NCBI RefSeq assembly: GCF_016919245.1
Contig: NZ_JAFEJA010000001.1
Span: 2,886,001 to 2,950,000 of the forward strand
Direction: 5' to 3'
Source of the DNA: Streptomyces zhihengii
GTDB lineage: Bacteria > Actinomycetota > Actinomycetes > Streptomycetales > Streptomycetaceae
Length of the DNA stretch: 64,000 nucleotides
Shown here: positions 47,251 through 56,318 of the stretch, piece after piece
How the letters are laid out: each line of letters starts with the position of its first letter
How positions within the stretch are numbered: the stretch's first letter is position 1
Notes under the pieces: model-generated
The model's database searches: none
What the model saw: only the letters and a program-made list of their open reading frames with translations
What the model was told of the DNA's origin: nothing
Made by a program: the position numbers and the translations under genes

Positions 47251-47363
47251 GTGGCTGACCTTCCGTTTGTTCTGTACACCGAAAGGGTGGGGCGGGCCGC
47301 GGGTGCGGCCCTGCCCCACCGGTGAATCCTGGTGGCCTCCGGCGGACACGGGGAGGCTCGCGG

Positions 47364-47395
47364 GCCGTCCGGCGGTCGGTGGACCGCCGGACGGC
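47364..47395 (-). terminator. Intra-operon hairpin between dasA and dasB
   Basis: A perfect 14-bp stem (47364-47377 with 47382-47395) with a 4-nt loop starts 8 bp past the dasA stop. It probably lowers or stabilises so that more DasA than DasBC is made, as usual for binding-protein genes. Confidence 0.65.
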
Positions 47396-47402
47396 TGCCG
47401 GC

Positions 47403-48710
47403 TCAGGACTCCTGGTTGATCAGCTCGTTGATCTTGGCGTCGGCGGCCTTGGCGGCGTCGGCGACCGAGGTGCCCTTGAGGATGGACAGGAGCATGTTCT
47501 CCAGGACCTCCTCCTTCTCGATGGAGGTCCAGCCCGGGGCGATCGGGGTGAACCAGGCGTCCGGCACCGCGTTGGCGATCGGGGCGGTCTCCGGCTTGGC
47601 CTTCAGCGGCTCGAGCTGCTTGGTGTTGTTCGGGAGGATGTTCTTGGAGGCGAGCACCTCCTGCGACTTCTCGCTGGTGAACATCGAGATCCACTCCTCG
47701 CCGAGGTCCGCGACCTTCGACTTGCCGGTCACGGCGAGGTCGGAACCACCGATGAAGGACGGCAGGGCCTTGCCGTTAGGGCCGGGCATGCCCGCGGTGA
47801 GGATCTTGCCCTCGAGCTTCGGGTTGCCGTTGTTCTTGCCGTCGACGACGGAGCCGGACTCCCAGCCGTTGCCGTAGAGAAGGGCGGCCTTCTCGTTGGC
47901 CATGACGTTGGCGTGGTCCTGCTCGTCCTTGGTCTGGTCGGCCTTGTTGTACTTCTTGACCAGGTTGATGAAGTGCTCGATGCCCTTCTGCGCCTCGGGC
48001 GAGGAGAGCGAGGCCTTCCACTCCTTGCCGCCCTCGTCGTACTCGGCGATCTTGCCGCCGTACGCGGCGACGTACGACATGGCGGCGTACCAGTAGCGGC
48101 CGGGCAGGTAGAGGGACGAGAAGCGCTTGTCCTTCTTGGAGTACTCGGCGGAGACCTTGTCCATGGCGGACAGCAGCTCGGCCTCGGTCGTGGGCAGCGT
48201 GTCGATGCCCGCGCCCTTCTTGAGCATCTCGGTGTTGTAGATCGCGACGCGGGCGCCGGCGTAGTAGGGCACGCAGTACTGCTTGCCCTCGTACGCGCAG
48301 GTGTCCTTGAGACCCTGGATCCAGGTGTCCGAGTTGTCGTACTTCTTGGGGTCGATCTCCGCGAGGGCCCCGTTGAGGATGTACTGCATCGTCTCGGTGT
48401 TGCCGAGCTCCACGACGTCCGGGAACTTGTCGCCGCCGAGCGCCGTGTCGAGCTTCTTCGCCTTGTCCGCCCACTGCTGGTACTGGACATCGACCTTCAC
48501 GCCGGGGTACTTCTTGTTGAACTGCGCGTTGACGTCCTTGACCAGCTCCGGCCAGGTGGACTGGGCGTCGACCATCAGCCAGACGGTCAGCGTCTCCTTG
48601 CGGTCCTTCGGGTCCTTCGCAGCCGAGTCACTGCCGCCGTCCGAACCACATGCCGCGACCGACGCCATCATGGCCGCCACACCCACCGCTGCTGCGAGCT
48701 TGCGCTTCAC
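47403..48710 (-). CDS. dasA: Chitobiose-binding lipoprotein DasA
   Basis: A 435-residue extracytoplasmic solute-binding lipoprotein. The lipobox MMASVAACGSD places the lipid Cys at residue 21. The family-1 sugar-binding fold follows (LTVWLMVDAQSTWPELVKDV, YAGARVAIYNTEMLKKG, GGSDLAVTGKSK). In S. coelicolor DasA binds N,N'-diacetylchitobiose from chitin. The GTG has GAGGAGGG upstream. Two dre sites for DasR lie between it and the divergent dasR. Confidence 0.95.
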   Translation of the reverse strand: MKRKLAAAVGVAAMMASVAACGSDGGSDSAAKDPKDRKETLTVWLMVDAQSTWPELVKDVNAQFNKKYPGVKVDVQYQQWADKAKKLDTALGGDKFPDVVELGNTETMQYILNGALAEIDPKKYDNSDTWIQGLKDTCAYEGKQYCVPYYAGARVAIYNTEMLKKGAGIDTLPTTEAELLSAMDKVSAEYSKKDKRFSSLYLPGRYWYAAMSYVAAYGGKIAEYDEGGKEWKASLSSPEAQKGIEHFINLVKKYNKADQTKDEQDHANVMANEKAALLYGNGWESGSVVDGKNNGNPKLEGKILTAGMPGPNGKALPSFIGGSDLAVTGKSKVADLGEEWISMFTSEKSQEVLASKNILPNNTKQLEPLKAKPETAPIANAVPDAWFTPIAPGWTSIEKEEVLENMLLSILKGTSVADAAKAADAKINELINQES

Positions 48711-48819
48711 GCCACCCTCCTCAAAGGGATGCAAGAGTTCCACCCCCCACCACCCGGGAGTCGCGCAGCACTTGACGGACTTGCGCCAGATTCTGCCCTG
48801 GGGCTGGGACCTGGTCTCT

Positions 48820-48835
48820 AATGGTTTAGACCAGT
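48820..48835. promoter_or_regulatory. dre 1, DasR operator
   Basis: AATGGTTTAGACCAGT matches the dre consensus ACTGGTCTAGACCACT at 13 of 16 positions, between dasA and dasR. DasR binding here is expected to repress dasABC until glucosamine-6-phosphate accumulates. Confidence 0.8.
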
Positions 48836-48843
48836 ACCGGGAG

Positions 48844-48859
48844 CTTGGCCTAGACCTTT
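48844..48859. promoter_or_regulatory. dre 2, DasR operator
   Basis: CTTGGCCTAGACCTTT shares the TGGnCTAGACC core with the dre consensus and starts 24 bp after the first site. Paired dre sites at dasA are known in Streptomyces. Confidence 0.7.
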
Positions 48860-48917
48860 AGGGGTGTCAAGGGTGTATAAGAAGGGCTGTCGTGTCCGTT
48901 ATAGGACCGACACCTGA

Positions 48918-49781
<864 letters not shown>

Positions 49782-49823
49782 CCCGGCCGCACCTCGCTCC
49801 CCCCGCCCGCCCGACGGGCACCC

Positions 49824-49854
49824 CGACAGCCACGCCCCACCGGCGTGGCTGTCG
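49824..49854 (+). terminator. Terminator of dasR
   Basis: CGACAGCCACGCC pairs perfectly with GGCGTGGCTGTCG over 13 bp, 43 bp after the dasR stop. Confidence 0.85.
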
Positions 49855-49913
49855 CCGTTCGGCGGCCGCACCCGGCGCCGGCAGGGAAAACACCGCGGAC
49901 GAACGGTCGTTCC

Positions 49914-49950
49914 GGAGCGCCCAGCGGTCCCCCTGGAGCGCCCAGTGGTC
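49914..49950 (+). promoter_or_regulatory. Direct repeat with 21-bp period before symporter operon
   Basis: GGAGCGCCCAGCGGTC and GGAGCGCCCAGTGGTC (one difference) stand 21 bp apart, two helical turns, about 110-145 bp upstream of the DUF3311 gene. Such spacing suits a regulator binding one DNA face. Confidence 0.45.
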
Positions 49951-50058
49951 GTCATCCGTCCGTTATCCGGGCGGGGGTTCCGTGGAGGGCACACGTCCCT
50001 TAGATTTCCTGCCCGTTACGCAAGGTGATCCGTGGAACCAGTGAGGGGACGGAGCCAC

Positions 50059-50331
50059 ATGTCAGCAGAGCCCGAGGCGCCACCTGCGCCGAACACCGAA
50101 CCACCCGTCGTCACCCCCGTGCGTGTGGTCATCGCCCTGTGCCTGATCGCGCCCTTCGTGGCGATGCTCTGGGTCGGTTCCTACGCGAAGATCGAACCGG
50201 TCCTCATCGGCATCCCGTTCTTCTACTGGTACCAGATGGCCTGGGTCGTGATCTCGACCGCGCTCACCATGGTCGCCTACGTGCTGTGGCAGCGTGACCA
50301 GCGCGCCCGCAAGGGAGGTGCGTCGAAGTGA
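50059..50331 (+). CDS. DUF3311 small membrane protein
   Basis: A 90-residue protein with two helices, VRVVIALCLIAPFVAMLWVG and FYWYQMAWVVISTALTMVAY. DUF3311 proteins are encoded just before SSS-type permeases and are thought to be their accessory subunits. The stop overlaps the symporter start as GTGA. GGAG precedes the ATG. Confidence 0.87.
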   Translation: MSAEPEAPPAPNTEPPVVTPVRVVIALCLIAPFVAMLWVGSYAKIEPVLIGIPFFYWYQMAWVVISTALTMVAYVLWQRDQRARKGGASK

Positions 50332-51962
50332 AGGACGGCGTGAACGGCGTCGCACTCGCCGTCTTCATCTTCTTCTTCCTGGCCGTCACGGTCATGGGCT
50401 TCCTCGCCGCGCGCTGGCGCAAGGCGGAGAACGAGAACAGCCTCGACGAATGGGGCCTCGGCGGCCGCTCGTTCGGCACCTGGGTCACCTGGTTCCTGCT
50501 CGGCGGCGACCTCTACACGGCGTACACCTTCGTCGCCGTCCCCGCGGCCGTCTACGCGGCGGGCGCGGCCGGCTTCTTCGCCGTGCCGTACACCATCCTG
50601 GTCTACCCGCTGATCTTCACCTTCCTGCCGCGCCTGTGGTCGGTCTCCCACAAGCACGGCTACGTGACCACCTCGGACTTCGTCCGCGGCCGGTTCGGCT
50701 CCAAGGGTCTGTCGCTGGCGGTCGCCGTCACCGGCATCCTCGCGACCATGCCGTACATCGCCCTCCAGCTCGTCGGCATCCAGGCCGTGCTGGACGTCAT
50801 GGGCGTGGGCGGCGGCGAGAACACCCACTGGTTCATCAAGGACCTGCCGATCCTGATCGCCTTCGGTGTCCTCGCGGCGTACACCTACTCCTCGGGTCTG
50901 CGGGCGCCGGCGCTCATCGCCTTCGTCAAGGACACCCTGATCTACCTGGTGATCGCCGTGGCGATCATCTACATCCCGATCAAGCTCGGCGGCTTCGACG
51001 CCATCTTCTCCGCGGCGAGCGAGAAGTTCTCGCAGACCAACGAGGCGACCGGCAAGCCCGTCGGCGCGCTCGCGCCCGGCGACGCCGGGCACTGGGGCTA
51101 CGCCACCCTCGCCCTGGGCTCCGCACTGGCGCTGTTCATGTACCCGCACTCGATCACGGCGACGCTCTCCTCGCGCAGCCGTGAGGTGATCCGCCGCAAC
51201 ACCACGATCCTGCCGCTGTACTCGCTGATGCTGGGCCTGCTCGCGCTGCTCGGATTCATGGCGATCGCGGCCGGCGTCAACGTGGCCAACGGGCAGCTCG
51301 CCATCCCGCAGCTGTTCGAGAACATGTTCCCCGACTGGTTCGCGGGCGTGGCCTTCGCCGCGATCGGCATCGGCGCGCTGGTGCCCGCCGCGATCATGTC
51401 CATCGCCGCGGCGAACCTCTTCACCCGCAACATCTACAAGGACTTCCTCAAGCCGGACGCGACCCCGGCCCAGGAGACCAAGGTCTCCAAGCTGGTCTCG
51501 CTGCTGGTCAAGGTCGGCGCCCTCGCCTTCGTCCTCACCATGGACAAGACGGTGGCGATCAACTTCCAGCTCCTGGGCGGCATCTGGATCCTCCAGACCT
51601 TCCCGGCCCTGGTGGGCGGTCTGTTCACCCGCTGGTTCCACCGCTGGGCGCTGATCGGCGGCTGGGCCGTCGGCATGGTCTACGGCACGGCCGCCGCCTA
51701 CGGGGTCGCGAGCCCCACCCAGAAGCACTTCGGCGGCTCCTCGGCCGAGATCCCCGGCATCGGCGAGATCGGCTACATCGGCCTCACGGCCTTCGTGCTG
51801 AACGTCGTGGTCACCGTGGTCCTCACCTTCGTCCTGCGGGCCCTGAAGGCCCCCGACGGCGTCGACGAGACCAGCCCGTCCGACTACACCGCGGACTCGG
51901 GCGACCCGGGCGTCAAGACCGAGCTCCCGCCCGCCACCGCGGGTGCGCCCGGCGGTCACTGA
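50328..51962 (+). CDS. Sodium:solute symporter, MctP-like monocarboxylate permease
   Basis: A 544-residue SSS-family transporter with about 13 helices. It has LDEWGLGGRSFGTWVTWFLL near the N-terminus, AVPAAVYAAGAAGFFAVPYT, and ANLFTRNIYKDFLKPDATPA, signatures of this family. It resembles MctP-type uptake systems for acetate, lactate or pyruvate with DUF3311 partners; substrate is inferred. GGGAGG lies upstream of the GTG. A hairpin terminator follows. Confidence 0.9.
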   Translation: MKDGVNGVALAVFIFFFLAVTVMGFLAARWRKAENENSLDEWGLGGRSFGTWVTWFLLGGDLYTAYTFVAVPAAVYAAGAAGFFAVPYTILVYPLIFTFLPRLWSVSHKHGYVTTSDFVRGRFGSKGLSLAVAVTGILATMPYIALQLVGIQAVLDVMGVGGGENTHWFIKDLPILIAFGVLAAYTYSSGLRAPALIAFVKDTLIYLVIAVAIIYIPIKLGGFDAIFSAASEKFSQTNEATGKPVGALAPGDAGHWGYATLALGSALALFMYPHSITATLSSRSREVIRRNTTILPLYSLMLGLLALLGFMAIAAGVNVANGQLAIPQLFENMFPDWFAGVAFAAIGIGALVPAAIMSIAAANLFTRNIYKDFLKPDATPAQETKVSKLVSLLVKVGALAFVLTMDKTVAINFQLLGGIWILQTFPALVGGLFTRWFHRWALIGGWAVGMVYGTAAAYGVASPTQKHFGGSSAEIPGIGEIGYIGLTAFVLNVVVTVVLTFVLRALKAPDGVDETSPSDYTADSGDPGVKTELPPATAGAPGGH

Positions 51963-51983
51963 ACCACCGCTCCACCGGCCATG

Positions 51984-52032
51984 GGAGGGCCGTCGCACCC
52001 CGCGCCCGCGCGGGGAAATGCGGCGGCCCTCC
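51984..52032 (+). terminator. Terminator of symporter operon
   Basis: GGAGGGCCG pairs with CGGCCCTCC, and inside CCCCGCGC pairs with GCGCGGGG, forming a long bulged hairpin 20 bp after the symporter stop. Confidence 0.75.
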
Positions 52033-52059
52033 GCCGTCGCCTGATGCACACTGCCCGGC

Positions 52060-52557
52060 ATGGACATCACCATCAGGCGGATCGAGCCGGGCGAGTACGG
52101 GCCACTGGGGGAACTGACGGCGCAGGCGTACCTGCGGGGCGGCCTCCTCGACTTCGGGGAGGAGGACCCTTATCTGGAGGTCCTGCGGGACGTCGCGGGG
52201 CGGGCGGCGCACACCGAGGTCTACGTCGCCGTGGACGAGGGCGGCGGGCTCCTCGGCGGTGTGGCGTTCGTCCCGGAGCCCGGGCCCTACGCCGATGTCG
52301 CGGGGCCGGGCGAGGCCGAGTTCCGCACCCTGGCCGTCGCCGAGGAGGCCCGCGGACGGGGCGCGGGCGAGGCGCTGGTGCGGGTCTGCGTGGACCGGGC
52401 GCGGGCGCTGGGACGCGCGCGGCTGGTGCTGTCCACGCAGTCGGCGATGCACACGGCGCACCGCGTGTACGGCCGGATGGGCTTCGTCCGCACCCCCGAT
52501 CGCGACTGGTCGCCCATCCCGTCGGTTCCGCTGCTGACGTACGCGCTGGAGCTCTGA
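52060..52557 (+). CDS. GNAT family N-acetyltransferase
   Basis: A 165-residue single-domain GNAT. FRTLAVAEEARGRGAGEALV contains the acetyl-CoA-binding RGRGAG loop, and HTAHRVYGRMGFVRTPDRDW the C-terminal signature. Substrate unknown. It starts directly after the symporter terminator and has no obvious ribosome site, so it may be leaderless. Confidence 0.88.
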   Translation: MDITIRRIEPGEYGPLGELTAQAYLRGGLLDFGEEDPYLEVLRDVAGRAAHTEVYVAVDEGGGLLGGVAFVPEPGPYADVAGPGEAEFRTLAVAEEARGRGAGEALVRVCVDRARALGRARLVLSTQSAMHTAHRVYGRMGFVRTPDRDWSPIPSVPLLTYALEL

Positions 52558-52579
52558 ACCCCTCGGCGGCACGCCGGGG

Positions 52580-52627
52580 ACACAACATGTGGGGGCACAC
52601 TCAGCACCCCGCCCCCACATGTATGCT
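52580..52627 (+). promoter_or_regulatory. Candidate NrdR box pair
   Basis: Two ACATGT-centred sequences (ACAACATGTGGG and CCCACATGTATG) have centres 32 bp apart, three helical turns, the spacing of NrdR box pairs. They precede the riboswitch of nrdAB. The boxes also form a 12-bp hairpin. Match to the AT-rich NrdR consensus is only moderate. Confidence 0.45.
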
Positions 52628-52745
52628 CATCTCGCTGTCGCCGCAGGGGAATCCGGTGCGAATCCGGAACTGTCCCGCAACGGTGTGCTGTGGTGCGCTT
52701 TGTCGTACCCGCGAGTCCGAGGACCTGCCGACGGTGCGCCCGGCT
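52623..52745 (+). promoter_or_regulatory. Cobalamin (B12) riboswitch of nrdAB
   Basis: The core GGGGAATCCGGTGCGAATCC then GGAACTGTCCCGCAACGGTG is the B12 box, and AGTCCGAGGACCTGCCGAC the conserved 3' element. Adenosylcobalamin binding represses the class Ia reductase so that the B12-dependent class II enzyme is used instead, as shown for S. coelicolor nrdABS. The 5' limit is approximate; the expression platform is within the next about 130 bp before the GTG, where GC-rich stems are possible. Confidence 0.93.
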
Positions 52746-52883
52746 CGACCGATCCGGGTGCCCAGACGTCCGGGCCTCGCGGTTGGGCCGGTGGACGCCG
52801 TGCGCGGTGCCGTCCCGGCATGTCCCGCCACGGCCCTGCCACCTCCTCGCGCCGTTCGGAGCCGAGCGAGGGAGAGCACCACC

Positions 52884-55238
52884 GTGACCATCGCGCCCGC
52901 CGATCCGGTATCGGCCACGCAGCACGACGGCCCCGGCACCGCACTGCTGCGGACCCTGACCGAGCTGACGGCCGACCTGCCCGACACCGACCCCGGCAGG
53001 GTCGCCGCCGCCGCGCTGCGCGGCCGCCACAGCGGTTCCGACGAGGCCGAGCTGCGCTCCCTGGCCGTCGACGCCGCCGCCGGTCTGATCTCCGAGGACC
53101 CGGCGTACTCCCGGCTCGCCGCCCGGCTGCTGGCCCGTGCCATCGCCGAGGAGGCCGCGGGCGAGGGTGCCGTGTCGTTCTCGGCGTCGGTTGCGGTGGG
53201 ACACCGCGAGGGCCTGATCGCCGACCGCACGGCGGCCCTCGTCGCGCGGCACTCCGCCCGGCTGGACGCGCTGATCGACCCGGTGGCCGACGACCGCTTC
53301 GGCTACTTCGGCCTGCGCACCCTCTACAGCCGCTACCTGCTGCGGCACCCCCTCACCCGCAAGGTCGTCGAGACGCCCCAGCACTTCCTGCTGCGGGTCG
53401 CGGCCGGTCTCGCCGAGGACGACGGCCCGCGGGCCCTGGACGAGGTCGGCGCGCTGTACCGGCTGATGAGCCGGCTCGAATACCTGCCGTCCTCCCCCAC
53501 CCTCTTCAACTCGGGCACCCGCCACCCCCAGATGTCGTCCTGCTATCTGCTGGACTCCCCGCTGGACGAGCTGGACTCCATCTACGACCGGTACCACCAG
53601 GTCGCGCGGCTGTCGAAGCACGCCGGCGGCATCGGCATCTCCTACTCCCGTGTCCGCGCCCGCGGTTCGCTCATCCGGGGCACCAACGGGCACTCCAACG
53701 GCATCGTGCCGTTCCTCAAGACGCTCGACGCCTCCGTCGCCGCCGTGAACCAGGGCGGCCGGCGCAAGGGAGCGGCCGCGGTCTACCTGGAGACCTGGCA
53801 CGCGGACATCGAGGAGTTCCTGGAGCTGCGGGACAACACCGGCGAGGACGCCCGGCGCACCCACAACCTCAACCTGGCGCACTGGATCCCCGACGAGTTC
53901 ATGCGGCGGGTGGAGACCGACGGCACGTGGTCGCTCTTCTCGCCCGCCGACGTGCCCGAGCTGGTCGACCTGTGGGGCGACGCCTTCGACACCGCGTACC
54001 GCGCCGCCGAGGCGGCCGGCCTCGCCACGAGGACGCTGCCCGCGCGCGACCTCTACGGCCGGATGATGCGCACCCTCGCCCAGACCGGCAACGGCTGGAT
54101 GACCTTCAAGGACGCCGCCAACCGCACCGCCAACCAGACGGCGGAGGCGGGCCGGGTCGTGCACTCGTCCAATCTGTGCACCGAGATCCTGGAGGTCACC
54201 GACGACGGCGAGACGGCCGTGTGCAACCTGGGGTCGGTCAACCTGGGCGCGTTCGTGGACACCGCGGCGGGCGGCATCGACTGGGAGCGGCTGGACGAGA
54301 CCGTGCGGACCGCGGTCACCTTCCTCGACCGGGTCGTCGACATCAACTTCTACCCGACCGAGCAGGCCGGGCGGTCCAACTCCCGCTGGCGCCCGGTGGG
54401 CCTCGGCGCGATGGGGCTCCAGGACGTCTTCTTCAAGCTGCGGCTGCCGTTCGACTCCCCCGCGGCGAGGGACCTGTCGACGCGGATCGCCGAGCGGATC
54501 ATGCTGGCCGCCTACGAGGCGTCCGCCGACCTCGCCGAGCGCCACGGCCCGCTGCCCGCCTGGTCGAAGACCCGTACCGCGCGCGGTGTGCTGCACCCCG
54601 ACCACTACGGCACCGAGCGCGCCTGGCCCGAGCGGTGGGAGGCGCTGCGCGCCCGGATCGCCGCCACCGGCATGCGCAACTCGCTGCTGCTGGCGATCGC
54701 GCCGACGGCGACGATCGCCTCGATCGCGGGCGTCTACGAGTGCATCGAGCCGCAGGTCTCCAACCTCTTCAAGCGCGAGACGCTCTCCGGGGAGTTCCTC
54801 CAGGTCAACTCGTACCTGGTGGACGAGCTGAAGGCGCTCGGGGTCTGGGACGCGCAGACCCGTGAGGCGCTGCGTGACGCGGGCGGCTCGATCCAGGGCT
54901 TCGGGTGGGTGCCCGAGGAGGTCCGCGCCCTGTACCGCACGGCCTGGGAGATCCCGCAGCGCGGCCTGATCGACATGGCCGCGGCCCGGACTCCGTACCT
55001 GGACCAGAGCCAGTCGCTGAACCTGTTCCTGGAGACGCCGACCATCGGCAAGCTGTCGTCGATGTACGCGTACGCCTGGAAGCAGGGCCTGAAGACGACG
55101 TACTACCTGCGTTCGCGCCCGGCGACCCGGATCGCCCGCGCCGCGTCCGCCGCCGTTCCCGTACCCGCGCAGGCGACACCCGAGGATGCCGTCGCCTGCT
55201 CCCTCGAAAACCCCGAGTCCTGCGAGGCATGCCAGTGA
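52884..55238 (+). CDS. nrdA: Class Ia ribonucleotide reductase, large subunit
   Basis: A 784-residue alpha subunit that reduces ribonucleotides to deoxyribonucleotides. SSPTLFNSGTRHPQMSSCYL, NLNLAHWIPDEFM and VHSSNLCTEI are active-site segments with redox cysteines; IAPTATIASIAGVYECIEPQ is the conserved barrel segment; the tail CSLENPESCEACQ contains the thioredoxin-accessible Cys pair. GGGAGAG precedes the GTG. The stop overlaps nrdB. Controlled by the B12 riboswitch upstream. Confidence 0.96.
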   Translation: MTIAPADPVSATQHDGPGTALLRTLTELTADLPDTDPGRVAAAALRGRHSGSDEAELRSLAVDAAAGLISEDPAYSRLAARLLARAIAEEAAGEGAVSFSASVAVGHREGLIADRTAALVARHSARLDALIDPVADDRFGYFGLRTLYSRYLLRHPLTRKVVETPQHFLLRVAAGLAEDDGPRALDEVGALYRLMSRLEYLPSSPTLFNSGTRHPQMSSCYLLDSPLDELDSIYDRYHQVARLSKHAGGIGISYSRVRARGSLIRGTNGHSNGIVPFLKTLDASVAAVNQGGRRKGAAAVYLETWHADIEEFLELRDNTGEDARRTHNLNLAHWIPDEFMRRVETDGTWSLFSPADVPELVDLWGDAFDTAYRAAEAAGLATRTLPARDLYGRMMRTLAQTGNGWMTFKDAANRTANQTAEAGRVVHSSNLCTEILEVTDDGETAVCNLGSVNLGAFVDTAAGGIDWERLDETVRTAVTFLDRVVDINFYPTEQAGRSNSRWRPVGLGAMGLQDVFFKLRLPFDSPAARDLSTRIAERIMLAAYEASADLAERHGPLPAWSKTRTARGVLHPDHYGTERAWPERWEALRARIAATGMRNSLLLAIAPTATIASIAGVYECIEPQVSNLFKRETLSGEFLQVNSYLVDELKALGVWDAQTREALRDAGGSIQGFGWVPEEVRALYRTAWEIPQRGLIDMAAARTPYLDQSQSLNLFLETPTIGKLSSMYAYAWKQGLKTTYYLRSRPATRIARAASAAVPVPAQATPEDAVACSLENPESCEACQ

Positions 55239-56251
55239 CCACCCCCGCCGAGAAGAACCTGCTGGATCCCGGGTTCGAACTGACGCTGCGCCCGATGCGC
55301 TACCCCGACTTCTACGAGCGCTACCGGGACGCGATCAAGAACACCTGGACGGTGGAGGAGGTCGACCTCCACTCGGACGTCGCCGACCTCGCCAAGCTCA
55401 CCCCCGGTGAGCAGCACATGATCGGCCGGCTGGTCGCGTTCTTCGCGACGGGCGACTCGATCGTGGCGAACAACCTGGTGCTGACGCTGTACAAGCACAT
55501 CAACTCGCCGGAGGCGCGGCTGTACCTGAGCCGTCAGCTCTTCGAGGAGGCCGTGCACGTCCAGTTCTATCTGACGCTGCTGGACACCTATCTGCCCGAT
55601 CCCGAGGACCGTTCGGCGGCCTTCGCCGCGGTGGAGAACATCCCGTCCATCCGCGAGAAGGCGGAGTTCTGCTTCCGCTGGATGGACAGCGTGGAGAAGA
55701 TCGACCGGCTGGAGACCGAGGCGGACCGCCGCCGCTTCCTGCTGAACCTGATCTGCTTCGCGGCCTGCATCGAGGGCCTGTTCTTCTACGGCGCCTTCGC
55801 CTACGTCTACTGGTTCCGCTCCCGCGGGCTGCTGCACGGTCTGGCGACCGGCACCAACTGGGTGTTCCGGGACGAGACGATGCACATGAACTTCGCCTTC
55901 GAGGTCGTCGACACCGTCCGCAAGGAGGAGCCGGAACTCTTCGACGAGGAACTGGGCCGCCAGGTCACCGAGATGCTGAAGGAGGCCGTGGAGGCGGAGC
56001 TCCAGTTCGGCCGCGACCTGTGCGGCGACGGACTGCCGGGCATGAACACGGCATCGATGCGCGAGTACCTCCAGTGCGTGGCGGACCAGCGGCTGACGCG
56101 TCTCGGCTTCGCTCCGGTGTACGGGTCCGAGAACCCGTTCTCGTTCATGGAGTTGCAGGGTGTGCAGGAGCTGACGAACTTCTTCGAGCGGCGCCCCTCG
56201 GCCTACCAGGTCGCCGTGGAGGGCTCGGTCGCCTTCGACGACGACTTCTGA
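55235..56251 (+). CDS. nrdB: Class Ia ribonucleotide reductase, small subunit
   Basis: A 338-residue beta subunit carrying the metal-radical cofactor. Metal ligands lie in QLFEEAVHVQFY and FRDETMHMNFAFEV; ACIEGLFFYGAFAYVYWF is the helix with the likely radical Tyr. GTG at 55235 is chosen because GCGAGG is 7 nt upstream and it overlaps the nrdA stop (GTGA); an ATG at 55229 is in frame. In S. coelicolor nrdS follows, but here a convergent M15 gene does. Confidence 0.95.
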   Translation: MTTPAEKNLLDPGFELTLRPMRYPDFYERYRDAIKNTWTVEEVDLHSDVADLAKLTPGEQHMIGRLVAFFATGDSIVANNLVLTLYKHINSPEARLYLSRQLFEEAVHVQFYLTLLDTYLPDPEDRSAAFAAVENIPSIREKAEFCFRWMDSVEKIDRLETEADRRRFLLNLICFAACIEGLFFYGAFAYVYWFRSRGLLHGLATGTNWVFRDETMHMNFAFEVVDTVRKEEPELFDEELGRQVTEMLKEAVEAELQFGRDLCGDGLPGMNTASMREYLQCVADQRLTRLGFAPVYGSENPFSFMELQGVQELTNFFERRPSAYQVAVEGSVAFDDDF

Positions 56252-56264
56252 TCCCGCGCCCGGC

Positions 56265-56312
56265 ACACCGCGGCCCGCGCCGCCCACGGGGGGAGGCGCG
56301 GGCCGCGGGTGT
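56265..56312. terminator. Bidirectional terminator nrdB/M15 peptidase
   Basis: GCGGCCCGCGCC (56270-56281) pairs with GGCGCGGGCCGC (56295-56306), extended by ACACC/GGTGT after one bulged base. It fills the 67-bp gap between convergent genes. Confidence 0.85.
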
Positions 56313-56318
56313 GTCCGG

